From Marinobacter sp. F4216 (lineage in GTDB: Bacteria > Pseudomonadota > Gammaproteobacteria > Pseudomonadales > Oleiphilaceae), in assembly GCF_019931195.1 (NCBI RefSeq), contig NZ_JAIOUO010000002.1:434001-498000 (forward strand): a stretch of DNA of 64,000 nt, read 5' to 3'. The translations under genes were made by a program, and so were the position numbers. The first letter of the stretch is position 1. Each line of letters starts with the position of its first letter. A model generated the notes under the pieces. The model saw nothing but the letters and a program-made list of their open reading frames with translations. It ran no database searches and was not told the DNA's origin. Below, one piece after another: positions 1 to 11,557 of this stretch.

Positions 1-426
1 CAGTCCCGATAGCGTCAGCATGGGAACCAGCAGGTCGGCGATTTCCTCTTCGGAAGCAACTTCCAGCCACTCCTCCTCGTGCTCCAGGAAGGTGTCGACG
101 AAACCGGCACACCAGTTCTCCAGCGCGTTCATCGGATCGCCGTCTTCCGGTTCTGGAAGTTCCAGGGACTGACCCATGTCCAGTGCGTGGGCCATGCCCT
201 GCGCGAGCTTGTCTGTGCAGAGCTTGAAGATGTCTGGAACGCCTTTGTCGGGCACGTTGTCCGTGCCCGTCGCGAGTCGGAAGATATCTTCTACCGAGAG
301 CTCGACCGGCCCGACAACGCTGGCGCAAACCACTCCGTGCAGGCCAAAGAAGTCCAGGGCCTCGTCCCCCCAAGGCTCAGCAAACAGAATGTCTTCCAGC
401 GCTTCGATGTCGGAATTGGTTACCAT
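1..426 (-). CDS. UPF0149 (YecA/YgfB-like) family protein, partial
   Basis: Leftward reading frame that starts with ATG at 426 and stays open to the window edge, so the C-terminus is missing; 142 codons are visible. The protein is acidic and opens MVTNSDIEALEDILFAEP, followed by a segment around residues 24-38 with the look of the UPF0149 family (aromatic-aromatic-GLHG, then VVGP) and an acidic C-terminal part rich in Glu and Asp. It starts 2 bases after the rne stop on the same strand, so it is probably cotranscribed with and coupled to rne. The family has no firmly established biochemical role; some members end in a SEC-C-type metal-binding tail, which cannot be judged here because the end is cut off. 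Confidence 0.75.
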   Translation of the reverse strand, partial: MVTNSDIEALEDILFAEPWGDEALDFFGLHGVVCASVVGPVELSVEDIFRLATGTDNVPDKGVPDIFKLCTDKLAQGMAHALDMGQSLELPEPEDGDPMNALENWCAGFVDTFLEHEEEWLEVASEEEIADLLVPMLTLSGL

Positions 427-428
427 GC

Positions 429-3623
<3,195 letters not shown>

Positions 3624-3772
3624 GGAGAGAAAGGATTCCTGTCGATTAGTGTTGACAGAAAACCGGAGGAGCTCGCATCAGCGAAGCGGGATGTGCGTGC
3701 CGCGGACGATCGCGCAGGGTAGGCGCGGGTCGGCGGCCAGACGAATCAGGCCTCCTGGGCCCTTGATTCTAT

Positions 3773-3802
3773 TGGTTTTAAACCACCTGGTTTTAAACCA
3801 CC
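3773..3802. repeat. Perfect 15-bp tandem duplication with internal dyads
   Basis: TGGTTTTAAACCACC occurs twice back to back (3773-3787 and 3788-3802). Each copy contains TGGTTT and its reverse complement AAACCA around a central T, so the element is two adjacent dyads. It lies about 150 bp upstream of the rne start codon. It may be a protein-binding site or form two small hairpins in the rne leader. Confidence 0.85.
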
Positions 3803-4083
3803 GCCGACAGTTCGACTGCGCTTACGCAGTGAGAGGTCGATTGAGTTTTTTGTCTGTTGACGCATGTTATCCGTTTTCAGGTTCACTCAGGTGCCTGGGT
3901 CTCACGTCGTGTTTCTTCTCTGGACGGCCCGGCCCTGGGTGACAATGATTCTTCGCTATGTTGCCCGTCGGTTTTCCGCACGGTTTCTCTACTCCCGGGG
4001 CAGGGGAACGGCCTTTACTGGTCCGCCCTGAGTTTCCGGGGGTAATTCCTAAGCCGGGCCCCGATAGCGAATGGGGCGCGGCG

Positions 4084-4112
4084 TTCAAACTCTCGAGTAG
4101 TCTCTGTATACT
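4084..4112 (+). promoter_or_regulatory. Candidate sigma-70 promoter for rluC
   Basis: TTCAAA (4084-4089), 17-bp spacer, TATACT (4107-4112). The -35 matches 4 of 6 and the -10 matches 5 of 6 consensus positions. It would give an rluC leader of about 115 nt. Assigned by eye only. Confidence 0.4.
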
Positions 4113-4172
4113 TCTGCCGCTGCGGTTCCTGGCATGTTGTCCAGACCGTAGACATACGGCAGAGCACGCCGG

Positions 4173-4201
4173 AATATAACAGTATTCAATGTGCCGATCA
4201 A
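4173..4201 (-). promoter_or_regulatory. Candidate sigma-70 promoter for rne
   Basis: Reading leftward, TTGATC (4201-4196), 17-bp spacer, TATATT (4178-4173). The -35 matches 4 of 6 and the -10 matches 5 of 6 positions. It lies upstream of the candidate rluC promoter, so the two transcripts would overlap at their 5' ends. Confidence 0.35.
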
Positions 4202-4232
4202 TCCTGCATTCATCTGTCAACTAAGGAATTTC

Positions 4233-5306
4233 ATGGCTCGCCATCCCCGGCCCAAAAAGCCCGGCCGAAAACCTCCGCAGCAGGCTGTCCGGTCTCGCCC
4301 GAACGAACGGCGACGAACTGCTGGCCCTGAAAAACACCCGGAACAGCGTGGGGAGGGCCGTCCGGAGGTGCAGTGGGTAACGGTCGATGAGGATGGGGCC
4401 GGTCAGCGGGTCGATAACTTTCTGCTGGCGCAGCTCCGTGGGGTTCCCAAGAGCATTGTTTACCGTATTGTCCGTAAGGGTGAGGTAAGGGTGAACAAGG
4501 GCCGAGTGAAGCCGGATACTCGCCTCAAGGCCGGTGATGAAGTGAGAATTCCGCCTATTACCCGAAAAGAAAAGCCTCCGCAGGTTGCGCCGGGACGTCG
4601 GGTGCAGGGCGTGATGGAGCAGGCCGTCATATTTGAGAACGAGCATATGCTGGTGGTCAACAAGCCTTCTGGTATAGCGGTTCATGGGGGTAGTGGCCTG
4701 AGTTTTGGGCTGATTGAAGTGCTGCGTTCCGCCAGGCCGGAAGCGCGATTCCTGGAGCTGGTGCATCGGCTGGACCGCGACACGTCGGGCCTGGTGATGA
4801 TTGCGAAAAAGCGGTCTGCTCTCAGATTCTTGCAGGATGATTTGCGCCAGAAGCGGGTGCAGAAGTTCTATCACGCGCTTGTCGCAGGTGACTGGTCGTC
4901 GTCCGTCAGTAGGGTGGATGCGCCTTTGCTTCGATATGAAATGCCGAATGGTGAGCGGCGTGTGAAGGTGGATGACGAAGGTAAGGAATCATTGACGACC
5001 TTCCGGTGCCTGAAGCGATTTGCCGGTTACAGTCTGGTCGAGGCCAGCCCTGTTACCGGTCGGACTCACCAGATTCGGGTGCACTGCGCCTTCGAGGGTC
5101 ATCCGATCGCGGGCGATGACAAGTATATGGATGATGTCAGCCTCAAAGCGTTCCGCGCCGCCGGTGGTCAGAGATTGATGCTCCATGCCCGTGCATTGGA
5201 GTTCAGGCTGCCGGATTCCGGTGAAAAGGTCCGGTTGGAGGCGCCTTACGATGAGGCGTTCGAGCAGACGTTGCGGTTGCTGGAAGCGCGAAACAGGAAG
5301 TCTTGA
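4233..5306 (+). CDS. rluC: 23S rRNA pseudouridine synthase C (positions 955/2504/2580)
   Basis: Makes pseudouridines in 23S rRNA; RluA family. The 357-aa protein has a basic N-terminal extension (about 1-50, rich in Arg, Pro, Lys), an S4 RNA-binding domain at about 58-120 (VDNFLLAQLRGVPKSIVYR), and the catalytic core with HRLDRDTSGLVMIAKK, whose second Asp is the catalytic residue. Later family motifs include GRTHQIRVH. The start at 4233 is chosen because AAGGA (4223-4227) sits 5 nt upstream; an in-frame upstream start at 4191 has no ribosome site. It is a few dozen residues longer than E. coli RluC, mostly from the basic N-terminus. The next gene starts immediately after its stop. Confidence 0.95.
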   Translation: MARHPRPKKPGRKPPQQAVRSRPNERRRTAGPEKHPEQRGEGRPEVQWVTVDEDGAGQRVDNFLLAQLRGVPKSIVYRIVRKGEVRVNKGRVKPDTRLKAGDEVRIPPITRKEKPPQVAPGRRVQGVMEQAVIFENEHMLVVNKPSGIAVHGGSGLSFGLIEVLRSARPEARFLELVHRLDRDTSGLVMIAKKRSALRFLQDDLRQKRVQKFYHALVAGDWSSSVSRVDAPLLRYEMPNGERRVKVDDEGKESLTTFRCLKRFAGYSLVEASPVTGRTHQIRVHCAFEGHPIAGDDKYMDDVSLKAFRAAGGQRLMLHARALEFRLPDSGEKVRLEAPYDEAFEQTLRLLEARNRKS

Positions 5307-5954
5307 ATGGATATTAAAGCGGTCATTTTTGATTGGGACGGTACCTTGGTGGATTCCGTGGATCATATTGCGGATAGCTTGCATCAGGCGGCGACAGAGC
5401 TCGGGTATCCGGCTCTGGAGCGGGAGGCCTACCGGGATATCATCGGGCTGGGCATGGTGGAGGCGCTGGGGCGCCTGTATCCGGGCATCGAGCACGAAGA
5501 GATGTTGGCCATCCGGGAGCGTTACGCCACTTATTTCTTCAGCAAGGTGACGACGCCCCAGAATGTGTTCGATGGTATGGCGGAGGTTGTTGCCGATATT
5601 CGTCGTTCGGGCTTGGGTTGCTCCGTGGCGACAGGTAAAAGTCGTCGAGGGCTGGAGCAGGCGCTCACCTCCAGTGGTCTTGGGGTGCATTTTGATATCA
5701 CCCGGTGTGCGGATGAAACGCGCTCGAAGCCAGACCCAAAAATGCTGGAAGAAATACTGGATTTTTATGGGATTGAGCCGAAGAATGCCGTGATGATTGG
5801 CGATACCCGTTACGACCTTGAAATGGCGCAGCGCATCGGAATGCCGTCGATTGGTGTTGAGTGGGGTGTGCACAAAAGGGATGTTCTGGGTGATTATGAG
5901 CCTCACGCCGTCGTGGATACCGTCAGTGATTTGCGGGCCGTACTGGGTTTGTGA
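5307..5954 (+). CDS. HAD-superfamily (class IA) hydrolase, phosphoglycolate-phosphatase-like
   Basis: The 215-aa protein has all four HAD motifs: FDWDGTLVDS (nucleophile D9, acid/base D11), a Thr/Ser motif II at VATGKS, Lys in SKPDPKMLEE, and GDTRYDLEMA. The capping domain at about 16-80 places it with Gph/PgmB/MupP-like phosphatases. It starts with ATG at the base after the rluC stop, an arrangement typical of Pseudomonas relatives, where the homologue is also annotated only as a hydrolase. The substrate cannot be deduced from sequence; phosphoglycolate or another small phosphate ester is plausible. Confidence 0.9.
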   Translation: MDIKAVIFDWDGTLVDSVDHIADSLHQAATELGYPALEREAYRDIIGLGMVEALGRLYPGIEHEEMLAIRERYATYFFSKVTTPQNVFDGMAEVVADIRRSGLGCSVATGKSRRGLEQALTSSGLGVHFDITRCADETRSKPDPKMLEEILDFYGIEPKNAVMIGDTRYDLEMAQRIGMPSIGVEWGVHKRDVLGDYEPHAVVDTVSDLRAVLGL

Positions 5955-5988
5955 GCAATCTCGTTTTTGCAGTTGATGGAGTAGCTTA

Positions 5989-7020
5989 ATGAGTGATTGG
6001 GAATCGGAAAAGTCTCCGGAGTGGGGCGATAAGCCGGTCGCTTCCGAGCGGTCGTCGGCCAAAGGTGGAATGAATCTTCCGCCTGAGTCCGGGCGTGACT
6101 GGAAGTTGATTGAAAAGCTGGTGTTGTCCCTGCAGGCTGAGCAGCGCAAGAGTCGGCGCTGGGGAATCTTTTTCAAGTTCCTGACCTTTGCTTACCTGTT
6201 CGCTCTGCTGTTTATGTTCAAGTTGCCGGTGGGTGACACGATCGAGGGAGTGACGGGTAAGCACACGGCGGTCGTGGCAGTGGATGGGCCAATTGCTGCC
6301 GATGAGCTGGCCAGTGCCGATAATGTCGTTGGAGCGCTGCGCTCGGCGTTCGAGGCAGAGAATTCAGCGGCCGTGGTGCTGCGGATTAACAGTCCCGGTG
6401 GCAGCCCGGTGCAGTCCGGCTATATCTACGATGAGATCCGGCGTCTGCGCGACGAGTACCCGGATAAGAAAGTCTATGCCGTTATCTCCGATATCGGAGC
6501 ATCCGGAGCCTATTACATCGCCTCTGCGGCTGACGAGATCTACGCCAACCGTGCCAGCCTTGTCGGTTCTATAGGCGTGGTGGCCGGTGGCTTTGGCTTC
6601 ACCGAGGTGATGGAAAAGATCGGGGTGGAGCGTCGCTTGTACACGGCCGGTGAAAACAAAGCGTTCCTTGATCCATTCTCTCCCGAGCGTCAGGAGGAGG
6701 TGTCTTTCTGGGAGAATGTGCTTGAAAACACCCATCAGCAATTTATTGAAGCGGTGAAGTCGGGCCGGGGCGAGCGTCTGACAGAGGACGAGCGGCTGTT
6801 CAGCGGTCTGGTGTGGAGTGGTGAGCAGGCGGTCGAGTTGGGGCTGGTGGATGGTCTCGGCAGCACGTCCTGGGTGGCTCGTCAGTTGGTGGGTGAGGAA
6901 GAGCTGGTGGACTACAGCCGTCGCAAGTCCCCGCTGCAAAATCTGGTTGACCAGCTGGGCGTTGCGTTTGGTGAGGGTTTTGCCGCCCAGATGATCCAGT
7001 CCCGGTTGGAGCTTCGATAG
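5989..7020 (+). CDS. sppA: S49-family signal peptide peptidase, SppA-type
   Basis: Inner-membrane serine protease thought to clear cleaved signal peptides. The 343-aa protein has a cytoplasmic N-terminus of about 60 residues, one membrane segment (about 61-78, GIFFKFLTFAYLFALLFMF) and a periplasmic S49 domain. The nucleophile Ser is in SDIGASGAYYIA. The probable general-base Lys is in GENKAFLDPFSP. It is the short (about 36 kDa, single-domain) form, not the tandem 67 kDa E. coli form. It is transcribed in the same direction as rluC and the HAD gene, 34 bp downstream, probably as one operon, and converges on maf. Confidence 0.92.
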   Translation: MSDWESEKSPEWGDKPVASERSSAKGGMNLPPESGRDWKLIEKLVLSLQAEQRKSRRWGIFFKFLTFAYLFALLFMFKLPVGDTIEGVTGKHTAVVAVDGPIAADELASADNVVGALRSAFEAENSAAVVLRINSPGGSPVQSGYIYDEIRRLRDEYPDKKVYAVISDIGASGAYYIASAADEIYANRASLVGSIGVVAGGFGFTEVMEKIGVERRLYTAGENKAFLDPFSPERQEEVSFWENVLENTHQQFIEAVKSGRGERLTEDERLFSGLVWSGEQAVELGLVDGLGSTSWVARQLVGEEELVDYSRRKSPLQNLVDQLGVAFGEGFAAQMIQSRLELR

Positions 7021-7022
7021 CG

Positions 7023-7628
7023 TTAGTTTGTTGTCGGCTCCAGCAGCGGGTTGCGGCCCCATTGCCTGAGCATGTCGATCAGGGCGATGAGCGGCAGGCC
7101 AATCAGGCTGTTGGGGTCCCGCCCATTCAGTGATCGGAAAAGAGTGATGCCGAGGCCCTCCATCTTAAAGCTGCCGGCACAATCGTAAGGCTGTTCCCGG
7201 TTCAGATAGGCTTCAATCTCAGTGGTGTCGAGGTCCCGGAAGTGAACCTCAAAGGGCTCGCAATGCATCTGAAGCCGGTTGGATTGGCTGTCGAGCAAAG
7301 CCAGGCCCGTCAGGAACAGGACGCTCTGGCCGCTGCTCCGGCTCAATTGCTCCACTGCCTGTTGGTGAGTGCCGGGTTTGTTCAGCAAGGTGCCGTCCGG
7401 AAGACTGGCGACCTGGTCGGAGCCTATGATCCAGTGCTGGTTGTATTCCCTGGCAAGAGTTCGCGCCTTGCTTTCGGCCAGTCGGGTGGCCAGTTGCTCG
7501 GCGGTTTCGCCGTTTATCGGTGTTTCGTCGATGTCCGGACTGGCGCATTCAAAAGGCAAGCCCAGGCGTTCCAGCAAGGCCCTTCGATAAGGCGATGAGG
7601 ATGCCAGCAGCAGGGTGGATGTGGTCAT
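7023..7628 (-). CDS. Maf-family nucleotide pyrophosphatase, YceF type
   Basis: House-cleaning nucleoside triphosphate pyrophosphatase of the Maf fold. The 201-aa protein starts with the family P-loop-like LLLASSSPYRRALLERLGLPF and contains the DETP motif and SDQVAS. The YceF subgroup acts on 7-methyl-GTP in E. coli. It is divergent from yceD-rpmF, exactly as E. coli yceF is from yceD, which supports the subgroup call. Its stop is 2 bp from the convergent sppA stop. Confidence 0.93.
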   Translation of the reverse strand: MTTSTLLLASSSPYRRALLERLGLPFECASPDIDETPINGETAEQLATRLAESKARTLAREYNQHWIIGSDQVASLPDGTLLNKPGTHQQAVEQLSRSSGQSVLFLTGLALLDSQSNRLQMHCEPFEVHFRDLDTTEIEAYLNREQPYDCAGSFKMEGLGITLFRSLNGRDPNSLIGLPLIALIDMLRQWGRNPLLEPTTN

Positions 7629-7720
7629 GGTTGTCGATCTCTTTTGTCGTGTTTCGCCATGGACTTATCGTAGAATACACCTATCCACACCAAAACCCCG
7701 CTCAAAACATAACGAAGTCT

Positions 7721-7749
7721 TTGACAGCGGGGAGTCACCCCCCTAAAAT
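7721..7749 (+). promoter_or_regulatory. Near-consensus sigma-70 promoter of yceD-rpmF
   Basis: Perfect TTGACA (7721-7726), 17-bp spacer, TAAAAT (7744-7749, 5 of 6). The expected transcription start is about 7755-7757, only 2-4 nt before the yceD ATG at 7759, so the message would be leaderless or nearly so. The spacer carries a GGGG/CCCC dyad (7729-7741). Confidence 0.7.
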
Positions 7750-7758
7750 TGCGCGCCT

Positions 7759-8313
7759 ATGTCAAAAGCGTCATGCGCCGGTTTGCCCAAGTCTGTCGAC
7801 CCTTACAAGTTGGCGGAGCAGCACAGCACACTGGAGGGAGAGATTCCTCTCAGTGCTTTGACTCGTTTCCGGGAAGCAGTTTCGGAAGTGAGCGAGACGG
7901 CTGTGTGCAGCGTCAAGCTGTCCTTTTATATGGACGGTGAGCGCAGACGAATTGTTTCGGGTGAGCTGGGAGCACCAGTAATCCTGGAATGTCAGCGTTG
8001 CATGGGTAACATGCAGGTAACGCTGAGATCTGAGTTTACGCTGGGCCTTGTGACCAGTGATGAACAGGCACAACGGTTGCCGAAAGATCTCGAGCCGTTT
8101 CTGACGGACGATTTCAGTGCAGACTTGTGGTCTATGGTGGAAGACGAGTTGTTACTGGTTCTTCCGCCGTTTCCGCTGCACGAGCGGAGCGAATGCCCGG
8201 CGAAAGAGGATCTGGAAGCCCTGGAGCCCAAAGGGGAGTCCGACGCGGAGACCGCTCCAGCGAAGGAGAATCCTTTCAGCGTGCTGGCGGATCTCAAGAA
8301 AACGAAACATTGA
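7759..8313 (+). CDS. yceD: YceD / DUF177 family protein (23S rRNA accumulation protein)
   Basis: The 184-aa protein has the DUF177 pattern: a CQRC-like motif in ECQRCMGNMQV at about 76-80, an acidic SMVEDELLLVLP segment at about 122, and the terminal NPFSVLADLKKTK. E. coli and plant homologues affect 23S rRNA accumulation. It sits directly upstream of rpmF as in most proteobacteria. The ATG at 7759 has no Shine-Dalgarno and lies just past a strong promoter, which suggests leaderless translation; the conserved residues begin within the first 15 codons, so a later start is unlikely. Confidence 0.9.
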   Translation: MSKASCAGLPKSVDPYKLAEQHSTLEGEIPLSALTRFREAVSEVSETAVCSVKLSFYMDGERRRIVSGELGAPVILECQRCMGNMQVTLRSEFTLGLVTSDEQAQRLPKDLEPFLTDDFSADLWSMVEDELLLVLPPFPLHERSECPAKEDLEALEPKGESDAETAPAKENPFSVLADLKKTKH

Positions 8314-8394
8314 GCAGGTGCGCACACCTCTAAGAGGGCGACGCATCGGTACGAACACACACTAGCTTTACGTAAAAAGGTCAGGAGCAAAATC

Positions 8395-8574
8395 ATGGCT
8401 GTACAGCAAAACCGAAAGACCCGTTCCAAGCGGGGCATGCGCCGTTCCCACGACGCTCTGAGCACTGCCGCTCTGTCCACGGACGCGACAACTGGCGAAG
8501 TTCATCGTCGTCACCACGTCTCTCCGGACGGTTTCTACCGCGGAAAGCAGGTAGTAGAAGCGCGCGACGAGTAA
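8395..8574 (+). CDS. rpmF: 50S ribosomal protein L32
   Basis: A 59-aa basic protein beginning [20 protein letters not shown], nearly identical to E. coli L32. AGGAG at 8383-8387 is 7 nt upstream of the ATG. It has no CxxC pairs, so it is the zinc-independent form of L32. It lies between yceD and plsX, the conserved order in proteobacteria, and is probably cotranscribed with both. Confidence 0.98.
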   Translation: MAVQQNRKTRSKRGMRRSHDALSTAALSTDATTGEVHRRHHVSPDGFYRGKQVVEARDE

Positions 8575-8616
8575 ATCTCTCGTGATTTGCACCGCCCGGT
8601 ATCGGATGGATAGACG

Positions 8617-9618
8617 GTGAATCCCGTTACCATCGCAGTAGATGCTATGAGTGGTGATCGCGGCCCCGATGTTGTTGTTTCGGCAGCACTGGATGCGGTA
8701 CGCGATAACGAAGCCTTGAGTCTTATTCTGGTTGGAGTCCGGAGTGAGCTCGAGGCTTTGTTGTCTGGGGAGCATAGTCGTATCCGTATCGTGGAAGCGG
8801 CTGATGTGGTGCGCATGAATGAGCGCCCGTCCCATGCCCTGCGACACAAGAAAAACTCGTCCATGGCCATTGCGCTTAGCCTGGTCCGCGACGGCGAGGC
8901 CCAAGGTTGCGTGAGCGCCGGTAACACCGGGGCGCTTATGGCATTTGGGCGATCCATCATCAGGATGCATACTGGCATTGAGCGTCCTGCCATCTGTAAG
9001 CTCCTGCCTTCACTGCGTGGTCGCTGTCATGTCCTTGATCTTGGTGCGACAGTCGACGCTTCCGCGGAAAATCTTTACCAGTACGCCCTGATGGGGTCGC
9101 TCATGGCTTCGGCGATCTCTGGTCTGTCCGAGCCTCGGGTAGCTCTTTTGAATGTGGGGGAAGAGGAGATTAAGGGGAATGAGCAGGTACGGTTGGCCTC
9201 TCATCTCCTGGCTCAGTGCGAAACGGTAAACTACATCGGCTATATAGAAGGAAGTGACCTGTTTCGGGATGTCGCTGATGTGGTTGTTTGCGATGGGTTT
9301 GTGGGCAATGTTGCATTGAAAACCGGCGAGGGTGTTGCTGGCTTGCTGATTGATTTGATCGAGCAGGCCTTTACTCGTGGTGCCTACGGCCGGTTTGTTG
9401 GTTTCCTTGCTCGACCGATTATCGGGCGACTGTTGCGACTGATGGATCCTGCCCGTCATAACGGTGCCAGCCTGCTGGGTTTGCAGGGCGTGGTGATCAA
9501 GAGTCACGGCAATGCCAACGAACGTGCCATGCTGGCAGCCATTCGTCAGGCGGTTCGTGAAGTGGATATGGAAGTTCCCCAGCGCATCAACGAACGACTC
9601 GACGACCTGTTGGTATAG
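8617..9618 (+). CDS. plsX: Phosphate acyltransferase PlsX
   Basis: Makes acyl-phosphate from acyl-ACP, the first step of glycerophospholipid synthesis by the PlsX-PlsY route. The 333-aa protein starts with GTG and reads MNPVTIAVDAMSGDRGPDV; the family motif DAMGGD is DAMSGD here. Other conserved parts are SAGNTGALMA, LLNVGEEEIKGNEQV, and VCDGFVGNVALKTGEG. It follows rpmF by 42 bp and precedes fabD. fabH, which lies between plsX and fabD in E. coli, is absent from the cluster, as in Pseudomonas. Confidence 0.97.
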   Translation: MNPVTIAVDAMSGDRGPDVVVSAALDAVRDNEALSLILVGVRSELEALLSGEHSRIRIVEAADVVRMNERPSHALRHKKNSSMAIALSLVRDGEAQGCVSAGNTGALMAFGRSIIRMHTGIERPAICKLLPSLRGRCHVLDLGATVDASAENLYQYALMGSLMASAISGLSEPRVALLNVGEEEIKGNEQVRLASHLLAQCETVNYIGYIEGSDLFRDVADVVVCDGFVGNVALKTGEGVAGLLIDLIEQAFTRGAYGRFVGFLARPIIGRLLRLMDPARHNGASLLGLQGVVIKSHGNANERAMLAAIRQAVREVDMEVPQRINERLDDLLV

Positions 9619-9731
9619 TCTACTGAGACTAAAGTCTGTCTGGCCCGGTGTCCTTTTTCGGGGATAATTGCGCCGGCTTATTACTAATAGCTAATCTCCC
9701 GAAACCCCTCATTTACGTTAAGATCCTGCTT

Positions 9732-10670
9732 ATGAAATCTGCATTTATCTTTCCAGGACAGGGTTCCCAGTCTGTTGGCATGTTGTCTGAGGCTGCATCG
9801 GAATGGCCGATTGTTACCGAGACATTCTCCGAGGCATCTGCGGCATTGGGTTATGACCTTTGGCAGGTTTGCCAGAATGGTCCGTCTGAGGAGCTTAACC
9901 AAACAACCGTTACCCAGCCGGCGTTGCTGACAGCCAGCGTCGCGCTCTGGCGGCAATGGTGTCAGGCAGGTGGGCCTCGACCAGACTTTGTGGCTGGGCA
10001 TAGCCTCGGCGAATACAGTGCGTTGGTGGTTGCCGAGAGTTTGGGGTTTGCTGAGGCGGTAAAACTTGTGCGCCTGCGTGGTGAACTCATGCAAGGCGCG
10101 GTGCCAGCGGGCGAGGGCAAGATGGCAGCGATTCTTGGTCTTGAGGATCAGGATGTCATTGCTGCGTGCGAGAGTGTCGCGCAAGGCGAGGTTGTTTCGG
10201 CGGTGAATTTCAATGCTCCGGGGCAAGTCGTTGTGGCCGGTTCTGCCGCCGCTGTCGATCGTGCCATTGAGGCATGCAAAGAGAAAGGTGCTCGTAAGGC
10301 CATGCCCTTGCCGGTGAGCGTGCCCTCACACTGTGCCTTGATGCGGGGAGCGGCGGACAAACTGGCTGACGCTCTGGAGGATGTATCGTTTAACGATGCT
10401 GTCATCCCGGTTGTTCAGAATGTTCATGCGACTGCCGAATCAGATGCTGTTACCCTGCGGGCGAACCTGGTGAAGCAACTCTATTCTCCCGTACTTTGGA
10501 CAGATTCTGTACGCAAACTGGTGCAGGAAGGTGTGACAGTTGCGGCGGAGTGTGGTGCGGGCAAGGTTCTGGCAGGGCTCGCCAAACGCATTGATCGGAG
10601 TCTGGCGGTGAATAGCTTGGAAAAGCCAGAGTCATTCAATGCCGCCCTCGACGCATTCAACAAGTCTTAA
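9732..10670 (+). CDS. fabD: Malonyl-CoA:ACP transacylase
   Basis: Loads malonyl groups onto acyl carrier protein for fatty acid synthesis. The 312-aa protein starts MKSAFIFPGQGSQSVGML; the GQGSQ oxyanion motif and the GHSLGEYSAL nucleophile (Ser91) are intact, and the catalytic His is in VPSHCALM at about 199. An in-frame ATG at 9648 exists but would add 28 unrelated residues, so 9732 is chosen. The 113-bp gap after plsX could hold a promoter; none is obvious. Confidence 0.97.
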   Translation: MKSAFIFPGQGSQSVGMLSEAASEWPIVTETFSEASAALGYDLWQVCQNGPSEELNQTTVTQPALLTASVALWRQWCQAGGPRPDFVAGHSLGEYSALVVAESLGFAEAVKLVRLRGELMQGAVPAGEGKMAAILGLEDQDVIAACESVAQGEVVSAVNFNAPGQVVVAGSAAAVDRAIEACKEKGARKAMPLPVSVPSHCALMRGAADKLADALEDVSFNDAVIPVVQNVHATAESDAVTLRANLVKQLYSPVLWTDSVRKLVQEGVTVAAECGAGKVLAGLAKRIDRSLAVNSLEKPESFNAALDAFNKS

Positions 10671-10686
10671 ACGATCGGAGCAATTC

Positions 10687-11430
10687 ATGACGCTTGAAGG
10701 TAAAACTGCACTGGTGACGGGTGGTACCCGGGGTATCGGTAAAGCGATCGTTCACGCACTGGCCCGGCAAGGTGCGGAGGTTGTTGGCACAGCCACCAGC
10801 GCCGAGGGTGCCGAGAGCATCACCAAGGCCTTGAGCGATGCTGGCCTGAAAGGCTTTGGCATTGTGATGGACGTGGCCGATCCGGAAAGCATCGATGCCG
10901 GCCTGAAGGAAGTCATGGACAAGTCTGGTGCCCCGGTGATTCTGGTAAATAACGCCGGCATTACCCGGGATAATCTGCTGATGCGGCTGAAAGACGATGA
11001 CTGGAGCTCGGTTCTCGAAACCAATCTGTCCAGTGTTTACCGCACCAGCAAGGCCGTGCTTAGGGGCATGGCGAAAGCCCGCTGGGGGCGAATTATCAAT
11101 GTCAGTTCTGTGGTTGCCGGTATGGGGAATCCGGGGCAGGGCAATTACTGTGCTGCTAAGGCGGGTGTCGAGGGATTTACCCGTAGCCTGGCGAAGGAAA
11201 TGTCCAACCGGGGTATTACCGCGAACTGCGTGGCGCCGGGCTTTATTGACACGGACATGACGAAAAAACTGGACGACCGTCAGCGCGAGGCTATGCTGGA
11301 AATCATACCGGCGGGGCGCCTGGGTGAACCCGAGGAGGTTGCTGCTGTTGTCGCATTCCTGGCGTCGGATGCGGCGGCCTATGTGAGTGGCGAAACCATT
11401 CACGTGAACGGCGGAATGTATATGGGATAA
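10687..11430 (+). CDS. fabG: 3-oxoacyl-[ACP] reductase
   Basis: NADPH-dependent reduction of beta-ketoacyl-ACP in fatty acid elongation; short-chain dehydrogenase family. The 247-aa protein has the TGGTRGIG cofactor motif at 11-18, NNAG at 88-91 and the catalytic Ser141, Tyr154 and Lys158. The ATG at 10687 is used because the N-terminus MTLEGKTALVTGG matches the family; an upstream in-frame ATG overlaps fabD. It is in the fabD-fabG-acpP-fabF block. Confidence 0.97.
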   Translation: MTLEGKTALVTGGTRGIGKAIVHALARQGAEVVGTATSAEGAESITKALSDAGLKGFGIVMDVADPESIDAGLKEVMDKSGAPVILVNNAGITRDNLLMRLKDDDWSSVLETNLSSVYRTSKAVLRGMAKARWGRIINVSSVVAGMGNPGQGNYCAAKAGVEGFTRSLAKEMSNRGITANCVAPGFIDTDMTKKLDDRQREAMLEIIPAGRLGEPEEVAAVVAFLASDAAAYVSGETIHVNGGMYMG

Positions 11431-11557
11431 CGGCGGATGAGGGCGCAAGCCCTTGTCACGCAAGATGTTTAACCGGATCCCTGCTTGTTTGCGGGTAGGG
11501 TTTACTCTAAACTTGCAGCACTAAAGTTGCTTGGTTGAAAAACAAAGTGAGGACATT

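Larger units (their letters stand above)
3624..4232. other. Divergent rne / rluC intergenic region (609 bp)
   Basis: No convincing gene is present; short open frames crossing it have no ribosome site and unnatural composition. It separates divergent rne and rluC. It holds a perfect 15-bp tandem duplication (3773-3802), a candidate rluC promoter and a candidate rne promoter, listed separately. If the rne promoter is right, rne mRNA has a leader of roughly 540 nt. A long structured leader is known for E. coli rne, where RNase E binds its own leader to limit expression; this is an analogy, not seen directly. Confidence 0.6.
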
